This document shows positions 8,548 to 15,857 of a stretch of 33,256 nucleotides of DNA, piece after piece. Each line of letters starts with the position of its first letter. Within the stretch, counting starts at the first letter, position 1. Made by a program: the position numbers and the translations under genes. This stretch comes from a virus. The stretch spans positions 1-33,256 of the IMG/VR virus record IMGVR_UViG_3300031963_000566. One strand, written 5' to 3'. The notes beneath the pieces are model-generated. The model ran no database searches and was not told the origin of the DNA. It saw only the letters and a program-made list of their open reading frames with translations.

Positions 8548-9273
8548 ATGGCTTTACCAAAACTTGAAGTGCCAACATATGAACTGGAATTACCACTTTC
8601 TAAAAAGAAAATTAAATATAGACCGTATCTAGTCAAAGAACAAAAGGCCTTGATGATGGCCTTGGAATCTTCTGATGCGAAAACAATTCAACACAATGTC
8701 AGAGAAATTTTGACTGTGTGTACTTTGTCTAAAGATGTGGACATTGATGAATTGCCAATCGTAGATATTGAATATTATTTTCTACAGTTGAGAGCAAAAT
8801 CAGTCAGTGAAATCTCCGAATCAAAATACCGTTGTAACAATGAAGTCGATGATAAAGTCTGTGGCAACATCATGGAAGCCAAGATTGATTTGACTGAGAT
8901 ACAACCAGTGCAAGAAGAATATGTGGATCCAGAAATTCAATTAACAGAAAAAATCACCGTTAAAATGAAGTATCCACCATTTAAGTTAATCAAAGATTCG
9001 GTTGATATGGATGACATTACAGAAGTTACCTTCAACATGTTGGCTCAGTCAATTGAATATGTTTATGATGGTGAACAATTCCACTATGCAAAAGAAGTTC
9101 CTGTAGAAGAATTGGTTGAGTTTATTGAACAACTAAACCAAGAACAGTTTGAGAAACTGGAAAAGTTCTTTAATAGTATTCCTAAACTGTCTAAGAAAAT
9201 TGATATGACTTGTTCCAAATGTGGTTTTGAACACCACTTGGATGTGGAAGGGCTCGAAAGTTTTTTCGGCTAA
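8548..9273 (+). CDS. 26: Baseplate hub/tail chaperone gp26 (PF12322-type), 0-frame product
   Basis: 241 residues of the T4 baseplate gp26 type, with AGGAG 6 bases before the ATG. Conserved parts are the start LPKLEVPTYELELPLSKKK, the helix ILTVCTLSKDVDIDELPIVD, and four cysteines (C96, C105, C222, C225) that probably form a zinc ribbon joining the two halves. In T4, gp26 acts in hub assembly. It sits directly before a long repeat-rich tail gene, where many phages place tape-measure chaperones. The last codons contain a slippery heptamer leading to a 63-residue extension in the -1 frame, so two products are likely. Confidence 0.85.
   Translation: MALPKLEVPTYELELPLSKKKIKYRPYLVKEQKALMMALESSDAKTIQHNVREILTVCTLSKDVDIDELPIVDIEYYFLQLRAKSVSEISESKYRCNNEVDDKVCGNIMEAKIDLTEIQPVQEEYVDPEIQLTEKITVKMKYPPFKLIKDSVDMDDITEVTFNMLAQSIEYVYDGEQFHYAKEVPVEELVEFIEQLNQEQFEKLEKFFNSIPKLSKKIDMTCSKCGFEHHLDVEGLESFFG
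9261..9267 (+). promoter_or_regulatory. Programmed -1 frameshift site (TTTTTTC)
   Basis: T-TTT-TTC in the gp26 frame is a canonical X-XXY-YYZ slippery heptamer placed two codons before the 0-frame TAA. After a -1 slip the next codon is CGG and an open frame continues to the TGA at 9456-9458. A purine-rich GGAAGGG at 9246-9252 lies about 9 bases upstream and could act as the internal Shine-Dalgarno stimulator seen in dnaX-type sites. Frameshifting itself is inferred. Confidence 0.75.
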
Positions 9274-9458
9274 TACTTGGTTATGATGACTTAAAAAATT
9301 ACTACAAGACTAACTTTTCATTGATGCAACACCATAAGTATAGTCTTACCGAACTTGAAAATATGATACCTTGGGAACGAGATATCTATGTCGCCATGTT
9401 GATTCAATATTTGGAAGAAGAAAACCAAAAACTAAAAGAACGACAAAGAAATAAATGA
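9267..9458 (+). CDS. -1 frame extension of gp26 (G/GT-like tail chaperone long form)
   Basis: 63 codons with no ATG near the beginning, filling the gap between gp26 and the next gene. The protein text LGYDDLKNYYKTNFSLMQHH, then SLTELENMIPWERDIYVAML, then QYLEEENQKLKER, has normal amino-acid composition and a helical, charged end, unlike a chance frame. Joined to residues 1-240 of gp26 it gives a 303-residue product. The layout (short chaperone, slippery site, long chaperone, then tail gene) copies lambda G/GT. The stop TGA overlaps the ATG of the next gene (ATGA). Translation by an internal start is a less likely alternative. Confidence 0.75.
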   Translation, partial: RLILGYDDLKNYYKTNFSLMQHHKYSLTELENMIPWERDIYVAMLIQYLEEENQKLKERQRNK

Positions 9459-11176
9459 AGTTATTCGGAAATAAAAAAGAAAACAGTGGCGATAAATCGT
9501 CAAGTCCTGTTGCGTCTGAAAAAACAAAAAGTTCTGTTAGTTTTCTAAAAAGAACTGTAAGTAAAATCGGCAGTCTTTTTTCTAAAACAAATACCGAAAA
9601 TACTGCTGAACCCATGTCTAACGCCAAATATCTCGGTGAAATTTATAAATTGATGGTGCAAAACAGTGTCGATATAAAATTAGAACGTGAACAACAGGTT
9701 AACTTTAGAGAAGAAGAAGATTCTGAGGAACAAAAAAGACACTCTGAAATAATCAGAGCTTTGACTATACGTAGAAGACCGAAACCTAAAGCAGTTATAC
9801 GCCGTGAGAAGAAGGCGGAAGAAAAGGCCAAAGAACCGCCTAAGAAAACTGGTGAACCACCTAAGAAACCAGCAGATCCAGCTAAACCAGCTGAAACACC
9901 TAAGAAACCAGCAGATCCAGCTAAACCAGCTGAAACACCTAAGAAACCAGCAGATCCAGCTAAACCAGCTGAAAAACCAGTTGAAAAAGCCAAAAAAGAA
10001 GTTGATGACGGAGTTAAAAAAGCTGCTGAGGAAAAGGCTAGAAAAGATGCTCAAGAGGCAGCCAAAAAAGAAGCTGAAACGAAAGCCAAAAAAGAAGCTG
10101 AAGAAAAGGCTAAGAAAGCTGCTGAGGAAAAGGCTAGAAAAGATGCTCAAGAGGCAGCCAAAAAAGAAGCTGAAACGAAAGCCAAAAAAGAAGCTGAAGA
10201 AAAGGCTAAGAAAGAAACAGCAGAAAAATTAAAGAAAGAGGAACAAGAAAAATTAAAACGTGAGGCTGCGGAGAAAGCTAAAGCTGATAAACTAAAAGAA
10301 CAAAATAAACCAGACACCGCAACACAACAACCACCAACGCCATCTAAACCTGTACCTAATCTATCAACTGCTCAAAAAATTGCACTAGGTACTGCCCCCG
10401 CTATTATTGGTGGTTTATTAATGCCATCTCAATCTGTGGCCAGCGCAATTGATAAAGCTTCAACTCTTGTTGGTGTGTCTAGACCATTAATGTATGCTAT
10501 GGCAAACCAGGAAAGTAAATTTAATCCGAATATAAAAGCAGACACATCTTCAGCAACAGGTTTATATCAATTCCTTAAAGGTAGTTGGTCGGACATGGTG
10601 AAAAAATATGGTAAAGACTATCCAATTTTAGAACAAAAAGGTGTAACTGATCCGGAAGCTAATGCTATTGCAGGTGCATTGTTTATAAAAGAAAATTCCG
10701 AAGTATTGAAAAAAGCAGGTATACCAATAAATGCATCAACAATATACACTGCTCATTTTTTAGGTGCTGGCGGTGCAAGAAGTTTCTTTAAATTGAATGA
10801 TGATGATATTGCTGCAAAGAAATTACCCAAGGCAGCTGATGCAAATAAATATGTTTTCTATAAACTTAAAAAAGACAAAACAGGTAAAAAATTAATACCG
10901 GATTTGGATAATCCAAAAACAGTAAAAGAAGTTAAAGAATTTCTTTTTCAAAAAGTTGGCCAATATGAAGAAAAATATGCAAAAGGTTTAGAAAATATTT
11001 CAACATCAAATTCAGGTAGTCAAGTGAACCAATCATCCATACAAAATAACGATATGAAAAAACAGGACACTCCTGCACCAATAAACATACAACAAAATAC
11101 AACTAACGTGAACAATACAACCGAATCATCAAATGCACCAAAGGTTGATGATAGACCAGCACATCAAAGAAAGTAA
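9455..11176 (+). CDS. Repeat-rich tail protein with lytic transglycosylase domain (possible tape measure)
   Basis: 573 residues. Residues 1-110 are basic and include a coiled-coil-like EIYKLMVQNSVDIKL...EEEDSEEQKRHSEII segment. Residues 128-176 hold 13-residue Pro/Ala/Lys repeats, and 190-253 hold two identical 32-residue Ala/Glu/Lys helical units, as in TolA. A hydrophobic stretch lies at about 308-332. Residues about 338-450 are an SLT-type lytic transglycosylase: catalytic E353 in NQESKFNP, ATGLYQF at 367-373, then AHFLGAGGA. It follows the chaperone frameshift, where tape measures usually lie, and is near gp29 size (590). It may replace the missing gp5 lysozyme. Confidence 0.75.
   Translation: MKLFGNKKENSGDKSSSPVASEKTKSSVSFLKRTVSKIGSLFSKTNTENTAEPMSNAKYLGEIYKLMVQNSVDIKLEREQQVNFREEEDSEEQKRHSEIIRALTIRRRPKPKAVIRREKKAEEKAKEPPKKTGEPPKKPADPAKPAETPKKPADPAKPAETPKKPADPAKPAEKPVEKAKKEVDDGVKKAAEEKARKDAQEAAKKEAETKAKKEAEEKAKKAAEEKARKDAQEAAKKEAETKAKKEAEEKAKKETAEKLKKEEQEKLKREAAEKAKADKLKEQNKPDTATQQPPTPSKPVPNLSTAQKIALGTAPAIIGGLLMPSQSVASAIDKASTLVGVSRPLMYAMANQESKFNPNIKADTSSATGLYQFLKGSWSDMVKKYGKDYPILEQKGVTDPEANAIAGALFIKENSEVLKKAGIPINASTIYTAHFLGAGGARSFFKLNDDDIAAKKLPKAADANKYVFYKLKKDKTGKKLIPDLDNPKTVKEVKEFLFQKVGQYEEKYAKGLENISTSNSGSQVNQSSIQNNDMKKQDTPAPINIQQNTTNVNNTTESSNAPKVDDRPAHQRK
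9866..9982 (+). repeat. 39-bp coding tandem repeats, about three units
   Basis: Units begin at 9866, 9905 and 9944 and each encodes K-P-A-D-P-A-K-P-A-E-T-P-K. The first two are identical at DNA level and the third diverges only at its end, which points to recent duplication or selection for an extended Pro/Ala/Lys linker. Confidence 0.9.
10022..10213 (+). repeat. Two 96-bp coding tandem repeats
   Basis: The unit at 10022-10117 recurs essentially unchanged at 10118-10213. Each encodes 32 residues (AAEEKARKDAQEAAKK plus EAETKAKKEAEEKAKK), a single long charged helix. Near-identical DNA indicates a recent in-frame duplication that lengthens the helical shaft by 32 residues. Confidence 0.92.
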
Positions 11177-11179
11177 AAA

Positions 11180-12643
11180 ATGGCAGATAATAAACTAAAT
11201 TATCAACAGGCTAGAAGTGTCAGAAAAGCAAATTTTTCTGACATATTGCTTGACCAACTAGCACAAAGTGATACGGGTGTACTTGGTGCTATTGGTAAAA
11301 CCATTTCATTGAAAGGTCAAGCTAGAGTTAAAGGCATCAAAGCGAAATTTGATCCTTTGAATATTGTAAGATTCATGACTATGGGATCCAGGTTTGGTCC
11401 GGCTTTGTTTGGTAAAATGACTGGTCGTAATCAAAAAGATATTGACTATTTTACTGGTCGTACTAAAAGTGTTGTTGGTACCAGAAACACTGCTGAGAAA
11501 TTAAAAAAAGTTGGCGGCACCGGTGATTCACAAGGTATGAATGAACAGTTATCCAAAATATATTCTTTCTTACAAACGAACCGTGAAGAAGATATTAAAT
11601 TAAAACAATTGGCCAAAAATTCTGAAGAAGAAATTGCCTTAGAAAAAGGTAAACGTCATAAAGAATTGGTTGATACACTACAGAAGTTAATGAAACAAAT
11701 TAATTCTGGTGGTAAGATAACTGCTGAACCAGTTAAAGAAAATTCAATGTGGAGTGATATGTGGGAGAAACTAAAAGGTTTGGCTGATTTGGTTTCGGTA
11801 ATGAGAGGCACTCTACTTGAAGTAGCCAAAAAGGTTGGATTGAAAGGCCTTGAAGTATTATCTAAAGCCGGTAGATTTGGTTTGCAAGCGGCAACTGCTG
11901 CGGCCGCCAGCGGTAGTTTAACTGTTGGCGGTGTTGGCCTCGCCGGTGTTGCTATTACTGTTGGTGCAACAAATGTTTTGTCTAATATGACGGATAAACA
12001 ACGTGACCAAATATCCACTGACGTTGGTAGTGATACAGCTTTAGCAGCTCAAGCATTAAATTCTGCTAAGTCGGAAGAAGAATTACAATCATATGAGAAG
12101 TCACTTACAAAATATAGAAAATATATTGATGATGCACCATTCACAACACGAGCAGCAGCACTTTATAATCCTGCAGCTGCTGGAAATTATTTAAGAAATC
12201 AACCAAAAGTTCCAAAAAGTGACATAGATGAATTTGAAAAATTTGGTATAATACCTCCTGCACCAACCGCTGAGCCTGTTAAAAAACAAAACGTAACACC
12301 ACAAGCACCTGTTGGCCAAGAATTTGATGCTGAAGGTAATTTAACATCTGCACCAGTACAAACCAAACCAGTAAATAAACCAATCACACCAGTTGTGCCA
12401 CCTGCAGCCAGTCCTGTTGCACCGGCACCAAAGTCTGCACCTGTTTCATCATTATCAAATACCAATGCTGATTTGAATTTACCTATACTTGCATCTAATG
12501 ATATGAAACCTATTATTAACAAGACGGTCAACAATGTTTCACAGAAACAGGAAAGAACCGGATTGAGACCTAGTCAAATATCTGTGCGTAACGATGAACC
12601 AACATTCATGCAATTGATTGTTGAATCAACAAGAGTTGTTTAA
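11180..12643 (+). CDS. Large tail/virion protein with shared coiled-coil module
   Basis: 487 residues, starting 3 bases after the transglycosylase gene. Residues about 123-167 (LSKIYSFLQTNREEDIKL...EEEIALEKGKRHKELVDTL) resemble residues 60-103 of the upstream protein, suggesting a shared interaction module. A Gly/Ala/Val-rich hydrophobic segment lies at about 232-265 (possible membrane helices, as in tape measures), and a Pro/Ala/Val-rich linker at about 360-430. No enzyme motif seen. Probably a second tape-measure or tail-interior protein. The gene is last in the plus run and ends just before a terminator region. Confidence 0.65.
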   Translation: MADNKLNYQQARSVRKANFSDILLDQLAQSDTGVLGAIGKTISLKGQARVKGIKAKFDPLNIVRFMTMGSRFGPALFGKMTGRNQKDIDYFTGRTKSVVGTRNTAEKLKKVGGTGDSQGMNEQLSKIYSFLQTNREEDIKLKQLAKNSEEEIALEKGKRHKELVDTLQKLMKQINSGGKITAEPVKENSMWSDMWEKLKGLADLVSVMRGTLLEVAKKVGLKGLEVLSKAGRFGLQAATAAAASGSLTVGGVGLAGVAITVGATNVLSNMTDKQRDQISTDVGSDTALAAQALNSAKSEEELQSYEKSLTKYRKYIDDAPFTTRAAALYNPAAAGNYLRNQPKVPKSDIDEFEKFGIIPPAPTAEPVKKQNVTPQAPVGQEFDAEGNLTSAPVQTKPVNKPITPVVPPAASPVAPAPKSAPVSSLSNTNADLNLPILASNDMKPIINKTVNNVSQKQERTGLRPSQISVRNDEPTFMQLIVESTRVV

Positions 12644-12645
12644 CC

Positions 12646-12670
12646 AATAAAAAACCCCGCCGAAGCGGGG
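12646..12670 (-). terminator. Rho-independent terminator of gp32
   Basis: On the minus strand CCCCGC-TTCG-GCGGGG forms a GC-rich stem with the very stable UUCG tetraloop, followed directly by six T residues. It lies 33 bases after the gp32 stop and blocks read-through into the convergent tail gene. T4 also ends gene 32 with a terminator. Confidence 0.9.
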
Positions 12671-12677
12671 TCTAAAC

Positions 12678-12703
12678 AAAGTTCTGAGAAAGGAGCTTTT
12701 GTT
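12678..12703 (+). terminator. Possible terminator of the plus-strand tail operon
   Basis: On the plus strand AAAGTTCT-GAGAAA-GGAGCTTT forms an 8-bp stem with two G-U pairs, followed by TTTTGTTT once the stem end is included. It lies about 35 bases after the stop of the 487-residue protein and abuts the gp32 stop. Weaker than the neighbouring minus-strand terminator. Confidence 0.45.
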
Positions 12704-13584
12704 TAATCTTCAGCCAACTTGGCAAAGTATTCCATATCGTCATCATCAGTATCTGCGATATCTACTTCAACTGGCTTCTTAGGTGCAGCCTTAGCTTGTT
12801 CAACTGTGGTACGTGCTCGAGGAGCATCACCATCATCATTCAAACCAAGTACTTTATCCAAACGTGTTTTCAACATATCATAAGACTTGAATTCTTTGTC
12901 AGCTGTCAACTCAGTCAATGAGTATTCAGACTTCCAAATTTTCTCCAACTTCTCATCGTCATCCAACAATGCAGATGGTGACATGAATTCAGACTTATCA
13001 TAGTTTTGATAACCTGCAACCTTAGTAATCTTCAACTTGAAGTTAGCACCTTTCCACAAATCAAATGGATTGATTGGTGTTTCATCTTCAAACTGAGGGT
13101 TCATCGCCTCTGTAACCTTCTCAAAAATCTTGGCACCGAACTTGAACAATTTAACTTGTCCTTCATTCTCTGGATGCTTAGGATCAGAAACGATATACAC
13201 GTTTGCAATGTAACTTAGTTTACGTTTTTGTTTACGTACAATGTCCTTGTTTGCTTCAATGCCTGAGTTCCACAATTTGTTGTTGTGTTCACATACGGGA
13301 CATTGTTGGTTTTTGGTTGTCAAACATTTGTCGATTAACCAACCACCAGGACCTTGGAATCCATGTTCGAAAATCTTAGCCCAAGGAAGACCATCTTCAC
13401 CATCAACTGCTGCTGCGGGTAGAAAACGAATCGTAGCCATGCCGTTGCCAGCTTTGTCTACTTCTGGTCGCCAAAAGTTTTCTTTATCGGATTTACCTTC
13501 TGTGGAGGCGTTGAGCTCTGCCACTTTTGCTTTCAATGTGTCCAGATTGCCTGAACTCTTTTTAAGATTTGAAAAATCTACCAT
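12703..13584 (-). CDS. 32: Single-stranded DNA binding protein gp32
   Basis: 293 residues (T4 gp32: 301). gp32 coats single-stranded DNA in replication, recombination and repair. The zinc site is visible as H74, C87, C95 and C98, matching T4 H64/C77/C87/C90. The core includes WRPEVDKAGNGMATIRFLP and the FGAKIFEKV strand. The C-terminal tail is acidic (DIADTDDDDMEYFAKLAED), the part that contacts partner replication proteins. The start has AAAGG 8 bases upstream. It has its own near-consensus promoter, a leader with three 11-nt repeats and a strong terminator, so it is an independent, probably autoregulated unit. Confidence 0.96.
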   Translation of the reverse strand: MVDFSNLKKSSGNLDTLKAKVAELNASTEGKSDKENFWRPEVDKAGNGMATIRFLPAAAVDGEDGLPWAKIFEHGFQGPGGWLIDKCLTTKNQQCPVCEHNNKLWNSGIEANKDIVRKQKRKLSYIANVYIVSDPKHPENEGQVKLFKFGAKIFEKVTEAMNPQFEDETPINPFDLWKGANFKLKITKVAGYQNYDKSEFMSPSALLDDDEKLEKIWKSEYSLTELTADKEFKSYDMLKTRLDKVLGLNDDGDAPRARTTVEQAKAAPKKPVEVDIADTDDDDMEYFAKLAED

Positions 13585-13599
13585 GATTTACCTTTCTAG

Positions 13600-13632
13600 T
13601 ATAAACGGAATATTAACGGAATATAAACGGAT
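13600..13632 (-). promoter_or_regulatory. Three contiguous 11-nt repeats in the gp32 leader (candidate operator)
   Basis: The plus strand reads TATAAACGGAA, TATTAACGGAA, TATAAACGGAT without spacing. Relative to the predicted start near 13640, the repeats occupy about +8 to +40 of the gp32 mRNA, ending about 15 bases before the start codon. T4 gp32 represses its own translation by binding cooperatively to its leader; an AU-rich repeat array would suit such binding. Operator function is inferred. Confidence 0.6.
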
Positions 13633-13646
13633 TGTCCACATGATGC

Positions 13647-13675
13647 ATTATATAATATTATTTAGGCCTCGTCAA
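13647..13675 (-). promoter_or_regulatory. Sigma70-type promoter of gp32
   Basis: Minus strand TTGACG (13675-13670), 17-base spacer, TATAAT (13652-13647): 11 of 12 consensus bases with ideal spacing. The -35 lies within the last codons of the HAD gene. Transcription would start near 13640. Confidence 0.85.
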
Positions 13676-14156
13676 GTATAAACTTCAACTGTGCCAAGGT
13701 ATCGGGAACATTCTTATGTAAGATTGCCACTCCACCTGAGTCACGCCAATCAGTGATAACACTTTCGGTATCGTCAATGATTAACGTGTCTGTTCTTGCG
13801 TATTTTTTCTTTAGATGTTTGCCTGGTACAAAGTTACGTTGAAAGTCAATCTCATTTGTTTCCAACCACTTTATCTTTTGTTTAGACACCGCATCATGTC
13901 GTTTCTCACTCGCTGTAGAGGATAGAATCTGAGTTGGTGGAAGTGCATTACGCAAAGCACGTACCAAATCCATTGCATCAGGCATCAACTCTAGTGTTTC
14001 AAAATTACCATCAGCAATAAACTTATCAAAATATTTATTGAATTCTTTATATTCTCTTGTTGAACTTGGTGCAACCTTAAAAAGTTCCACATACCTCTTT
14101 TCAAAGTTGGCAATAACGCCATCCATGTCCAAATAGATGCAGTTAATTTTATGCAT
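13662..14156 (-). CDS. HAD-family phosphatase, 5'(3')-deoxyribonucleotidase-like
   Basis: 164 residues with the HAD motifs in order: D10-x-D12 in YLDMDGVIANFEK (nucleophile and acid/base), ILSSTAS at 77-83, K113 within the PGKHLKKK stretch, and D128-D129 in TLIIDDTESVI. Size and the start resemble phage deoxyribonucleotidases (NT5C type) that adjust nucleotide pools; a role on other phosphates cannot be excluded. It overlaps gp59 by 8 bases, so it is translated with replication genes. The gp32 -35 lies in its 3' end. Confidence 0.8.
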   Translation of the reverse strand: MHKINCIYLDMDGVIANFEKRYVELFKVAPSSTREYKEFNKYFDKFIADGNFETLELMPDAMDLVRALRNALPPTQILSSTASEKRHDAVSKQKIKWLETNEIDFQRNFVPGKHLKKKYARTDTLIIDDTESVITDWRDSGGVAILHKNVPDTLAQLKFILDEA

Positions 14157-14757
14157 ATTCTTTCAAACTTTCTTTTAAAATTTCTTTGAACTTTTCTTTA
14201 TCATAAACAATGAACGGTGTGTACTTTTCAATTTTTCTCTTGTATGTTGGCCAAACAACATCATCTGTTATTTTTTTAGACCACATTGGTAAGAAATTCA
14301 TAATATCATTTAATATACACACCGTTTCAATGCTTATAGTGTTCTGAGCCATTTCTTTTAACAATACTGGATATTGTCCATCGTTAACCATCAACATTTC
14401 ATTTGGTGATTGTGTTGCGTTAAGTAGACCTATTATATCTTGTTCGAAGCGGTATGTCAAGCTCTGGTTTCTTTTTTGCCATTTCTTGTAGTTTTCTTCA
14501 CCTTCAATACCAGATATATCACCGACCCAATTCACATTGGTTTCCAGGAAATTGGCAATATAAAACGACCGTAATTCGTCTATGTTGTACTTTCTGGAAA
14601 GTTTATAAAAAGAATATTTGGCTTTGTTGTTTGCGAAGTTGTCCTTTGATACGTTGGTCTTTCCGTTATAACGAAAAAAATTGTAAGTATCAGAAGTAAA
14701 ATGAAGTTTAATGCTTTGATATAGGGCATATGCTTCAAATCCTGTCGTTTCGGTCAT
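14149..14757 (-). CDS. 59: Helicase loader gp59
   Basis: 202 residues (T4 gp59: 217). gp59 loads the gp41 helicase onto gp32-coated forked DNA. The match rests on the all-helical pattern: N-terminal FEAYALYQSIKLHFTSDTYN, then KYSFYKLSRKYNIDELRSFY and IANFLETNVNWVGDIS, aligning with T4 YFFQKLSEKYKLKELALIFI and NLVANQDAWIGDIS. The C-terminal half retains TISIETVCILNDIMNF like T4 IISFETFILLDSFLNI. It overlaps gp33 as ATGA; gp32, gp59 and gp33 lie together as in T4. Confidence 0.88.
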   Translation of the reverse strand: MTETTGFEAYALYQSIKLHFTSDTYNFFRYNGKTNVSKDNFANNKAKYSFYKLSRKYNIDELRSFYIANFLETNVNWVGDISGIEGEENYKKWQKRNQSLTYRFEQDIIGLLNATQSPNEMLMVNDGQYPVLLKEMAQNTISIETVCILNDIMNFLPMWSKKITDDVVWPTYKRKIEKYTPFIVYDKEKFKEILKESLKEYA

Positions 14758-15020
14758 AGAGGCAATTTAGAACTTTTCTTCAATAGATTTAAGTCTTGTG
14801 CTTCTTCTCTAATCTTTGCTTTCAATGCACTGGAGATTAAGGAAGAAGCCACATCAACTTCCATGCCTGTTTGTTCACAATGATGTATGATTGCATCCAT
14901 ATGGGTACCACCCATTTCACTGACGCTTTTACTAATCATTTCACTAAATTCATTAATTTCGGTTTTTGTTGGCACTTTAAGCTTTCGTATAGAACAAATG
15001 GTTTCCAATTTTAGCAACAT
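14754..15020 (-). CDS. 33: Late transcription co-activator gp33
   Basis: Up to 88 residues. gp33 links RNA polymerase to the gp45 sliding clamp so that gp55 can direct late transcription. The recognisable part is EINEFSEMISKSVSE, then DAIIHHCEQTGMEVDVASSL, then the C-terminal LNLLKKSSKLPL clamp-binding tail. The ATG at 15020 forces a 44-base overlap with the SleB gene. A GTG at 14975, one base after that stop, gives 73 residues beginning VPTKTEINEF and covers the whole conserved part, so it may be the real start. It fits the NATAAATA late motifs seen here. Confidence 0.8.
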   Translation of the reverse strand: MLLKLETICSIRKLKVPTKTEINEFSEMISKSVSEMGGTHMDAIIHHCEQTGMEVDVASSLISSALKAKIREEAQDLNLLKKSSKLPL

Positions 15021-15465
15021 ACTTCAATTTCCACGCCGGATTTACCGAAGTGTTATGATAGAACATTGATTTTGTTCTGTATATTGTATCATGTAATTTT
15101 GGTTCTGTCAAGGCTTTCCTTGCAACAATTAGGCATTCTTCCCATGCATACTTACTTCTAATCGGACCGACCTTCTCACCAACCCAGCTGAATTGGTATG
15201 TGTTGCCTGTTTTTTGGTACACGACCTCACAAATTGTGGATGGAAACTTTGGACTATTTGCACGATTCATTGTAACTTGTGCTACCGCTAATTTACCTTC
15301 AAATGATTCACTTGCGGCTTCATAGTAAATATTTTTAGCCATGCAAAGAAGTTGTTTATTCACATCTTGTGAAACAGCATGTTCAAGTGAAAGTGTTTGC
15401 TGTTGTGATGATAAAGGTATAATTAATATTGATAAAGAAAATAATAAAGTTGGTAAAAACTTCAT
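14977..15465 (-). CDS. SleB/CwlJ-type cell wall hydrolase with signal peptide
   Basis: 162 residues of the Hydrolase_2 (SleB) family. Residues 1-20 form a signal peptide or N-terminal anchor (MKFLPTLLFSLSILIIPLSS), so export by the host Sec system is likely. The domain begins at LLCMAKNIYYEAASESFEGK with E49 as probable catalytic acid, then VAQVTMNRANSPKFPSTICE, and ends with FYHNTSVNPAW and GNHLFYTKA. It probably cuts peptidoglycan during lysis, as a signal-endolysin. AAGGAG lies 5 bases before the ATG. No holin was recognised in the window. Confidence 0.85.
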   Translation of the reverse strand: MKFLPTLLFSLSILIIPLSSQQQTLSLEHAVSQDVNKQLLCMAKNIYYEAASESFEGKLAVAQVTMNRANSPKFPSTICEVVYQKTGNTYQFSWVGEKVGPIRSKYAWEECLIVARKALTEPKLHDTIYRTKSMFYHNTSVNPAWKLKYVAKIGNHLFYTKA

Positions 15466-15483
15466 TGGTACTCCTTGTGTGTG

Positions 15484-15506
15484 TTAAAGGGGGAAACCCC
15501 CCTTAA
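15484..15506 (-). other. Strong G/C hairpin upstream of the SleB gene
   Basis: TTAAAGGGGG-AAA-CCCCCCTTAA forms a 10-bp stem with one mismatch between the 92-residue ORF stop and the SleB Shine-Dalgarno. No T-run follows on either strand, so it is more likely an attenuator, RNA processing or stability element than a simple terminator. Confidence 0.6.
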
Positions 15507-15509
15507 TCC

Positions 15510-15788
15510 TCAGGTAGTTTTTCTGGTGACCTTGATTTCAGGTGCCGTGGAAATATTCGATACAAAACCATTCAAGGTTTGGGCCTTGTTAATAATGTCT
15601 GTTTCTGAGGGGATTGTTGGCAGTGCCGGATGTTCAGGTGGTGTTTCACCTTTGGCTTTTGCCGTATCGCATTTGATGTGCCAGTCTTGTTGTAGACGGT
15701 CTCGTTCTGCGTTGTATGAATCATATAACATGTCTCTGGCCATTTTTAGTAGTTCAAGACGTATTTCAAAGGGTGTCATGTTTGACAT
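15510..15788 (-). CDS. Small helical phage protein, unknown
   Basis: 92 residues, charged and helical at the N-terminus (EIRLELLKMARDMLYDSYNA, then ERDRLQQDWHIK), then a Pro-rich ETPPEHPALPTIPSE linker and a short helix. Similar short proteins occur in T4-like phages of marine bacteria, with no function known to me. AGGAG sits 7 bases before the ATG, and a perfect TATAAATA late motif lies 70 bases upstream, so it is probably a late gene cotranscribed with the lysin downstream. Confidence 0.7.
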   Translation of the reverse strand: MSNMTPFEIRLELLKMARDMLYDSYNAERDRLQQDWHIKCDTAKAKGETPPEHPALPTIPSETDIINKAQTLNGFVSNISTAPEIKVTRKTT

Positions 15789-15832
15789 AGTTTTCTCCTG
15801 TGTTGTGTAAAGTGTGTTGGTGGATTATTTAA

Positions 15833-15852
15833 ATGGGTCCCACCGAACCCAT
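15833..15852 (-). other. Hairpin after the outer-membrane protein gene
   Basis: ATGGGT and ACCCAT pair around an 8-base loop, and a TTTAAAT tract follows on the minus strand. It could be a weak terminator for the outer-membrane protein gene, but it also lies at the 5' end of any transcript from the late promoter at 15858-15865 and may stabilise that message. Confidence 0.4.
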
Positions 15853-15857
15853 ATACT

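Noticed and set aside
9643-10150. Long frames opposite and alongside the repeat region (for example 9680-10150 minus, 9804-10232 plus)
   Set aside because: Low-complexity shadows of the Lys/Ala/Pro-rich coding repeats.
9866-10213. CRISPR-like array
   Set aside because: Repeats are contiguous, in frame and coding, with no spacers.
15475-15810. 111-residue plus-strand frame
   Set aside because: Antisense to the 92-residue protein, which has a good ribosome site and upstream promoter.
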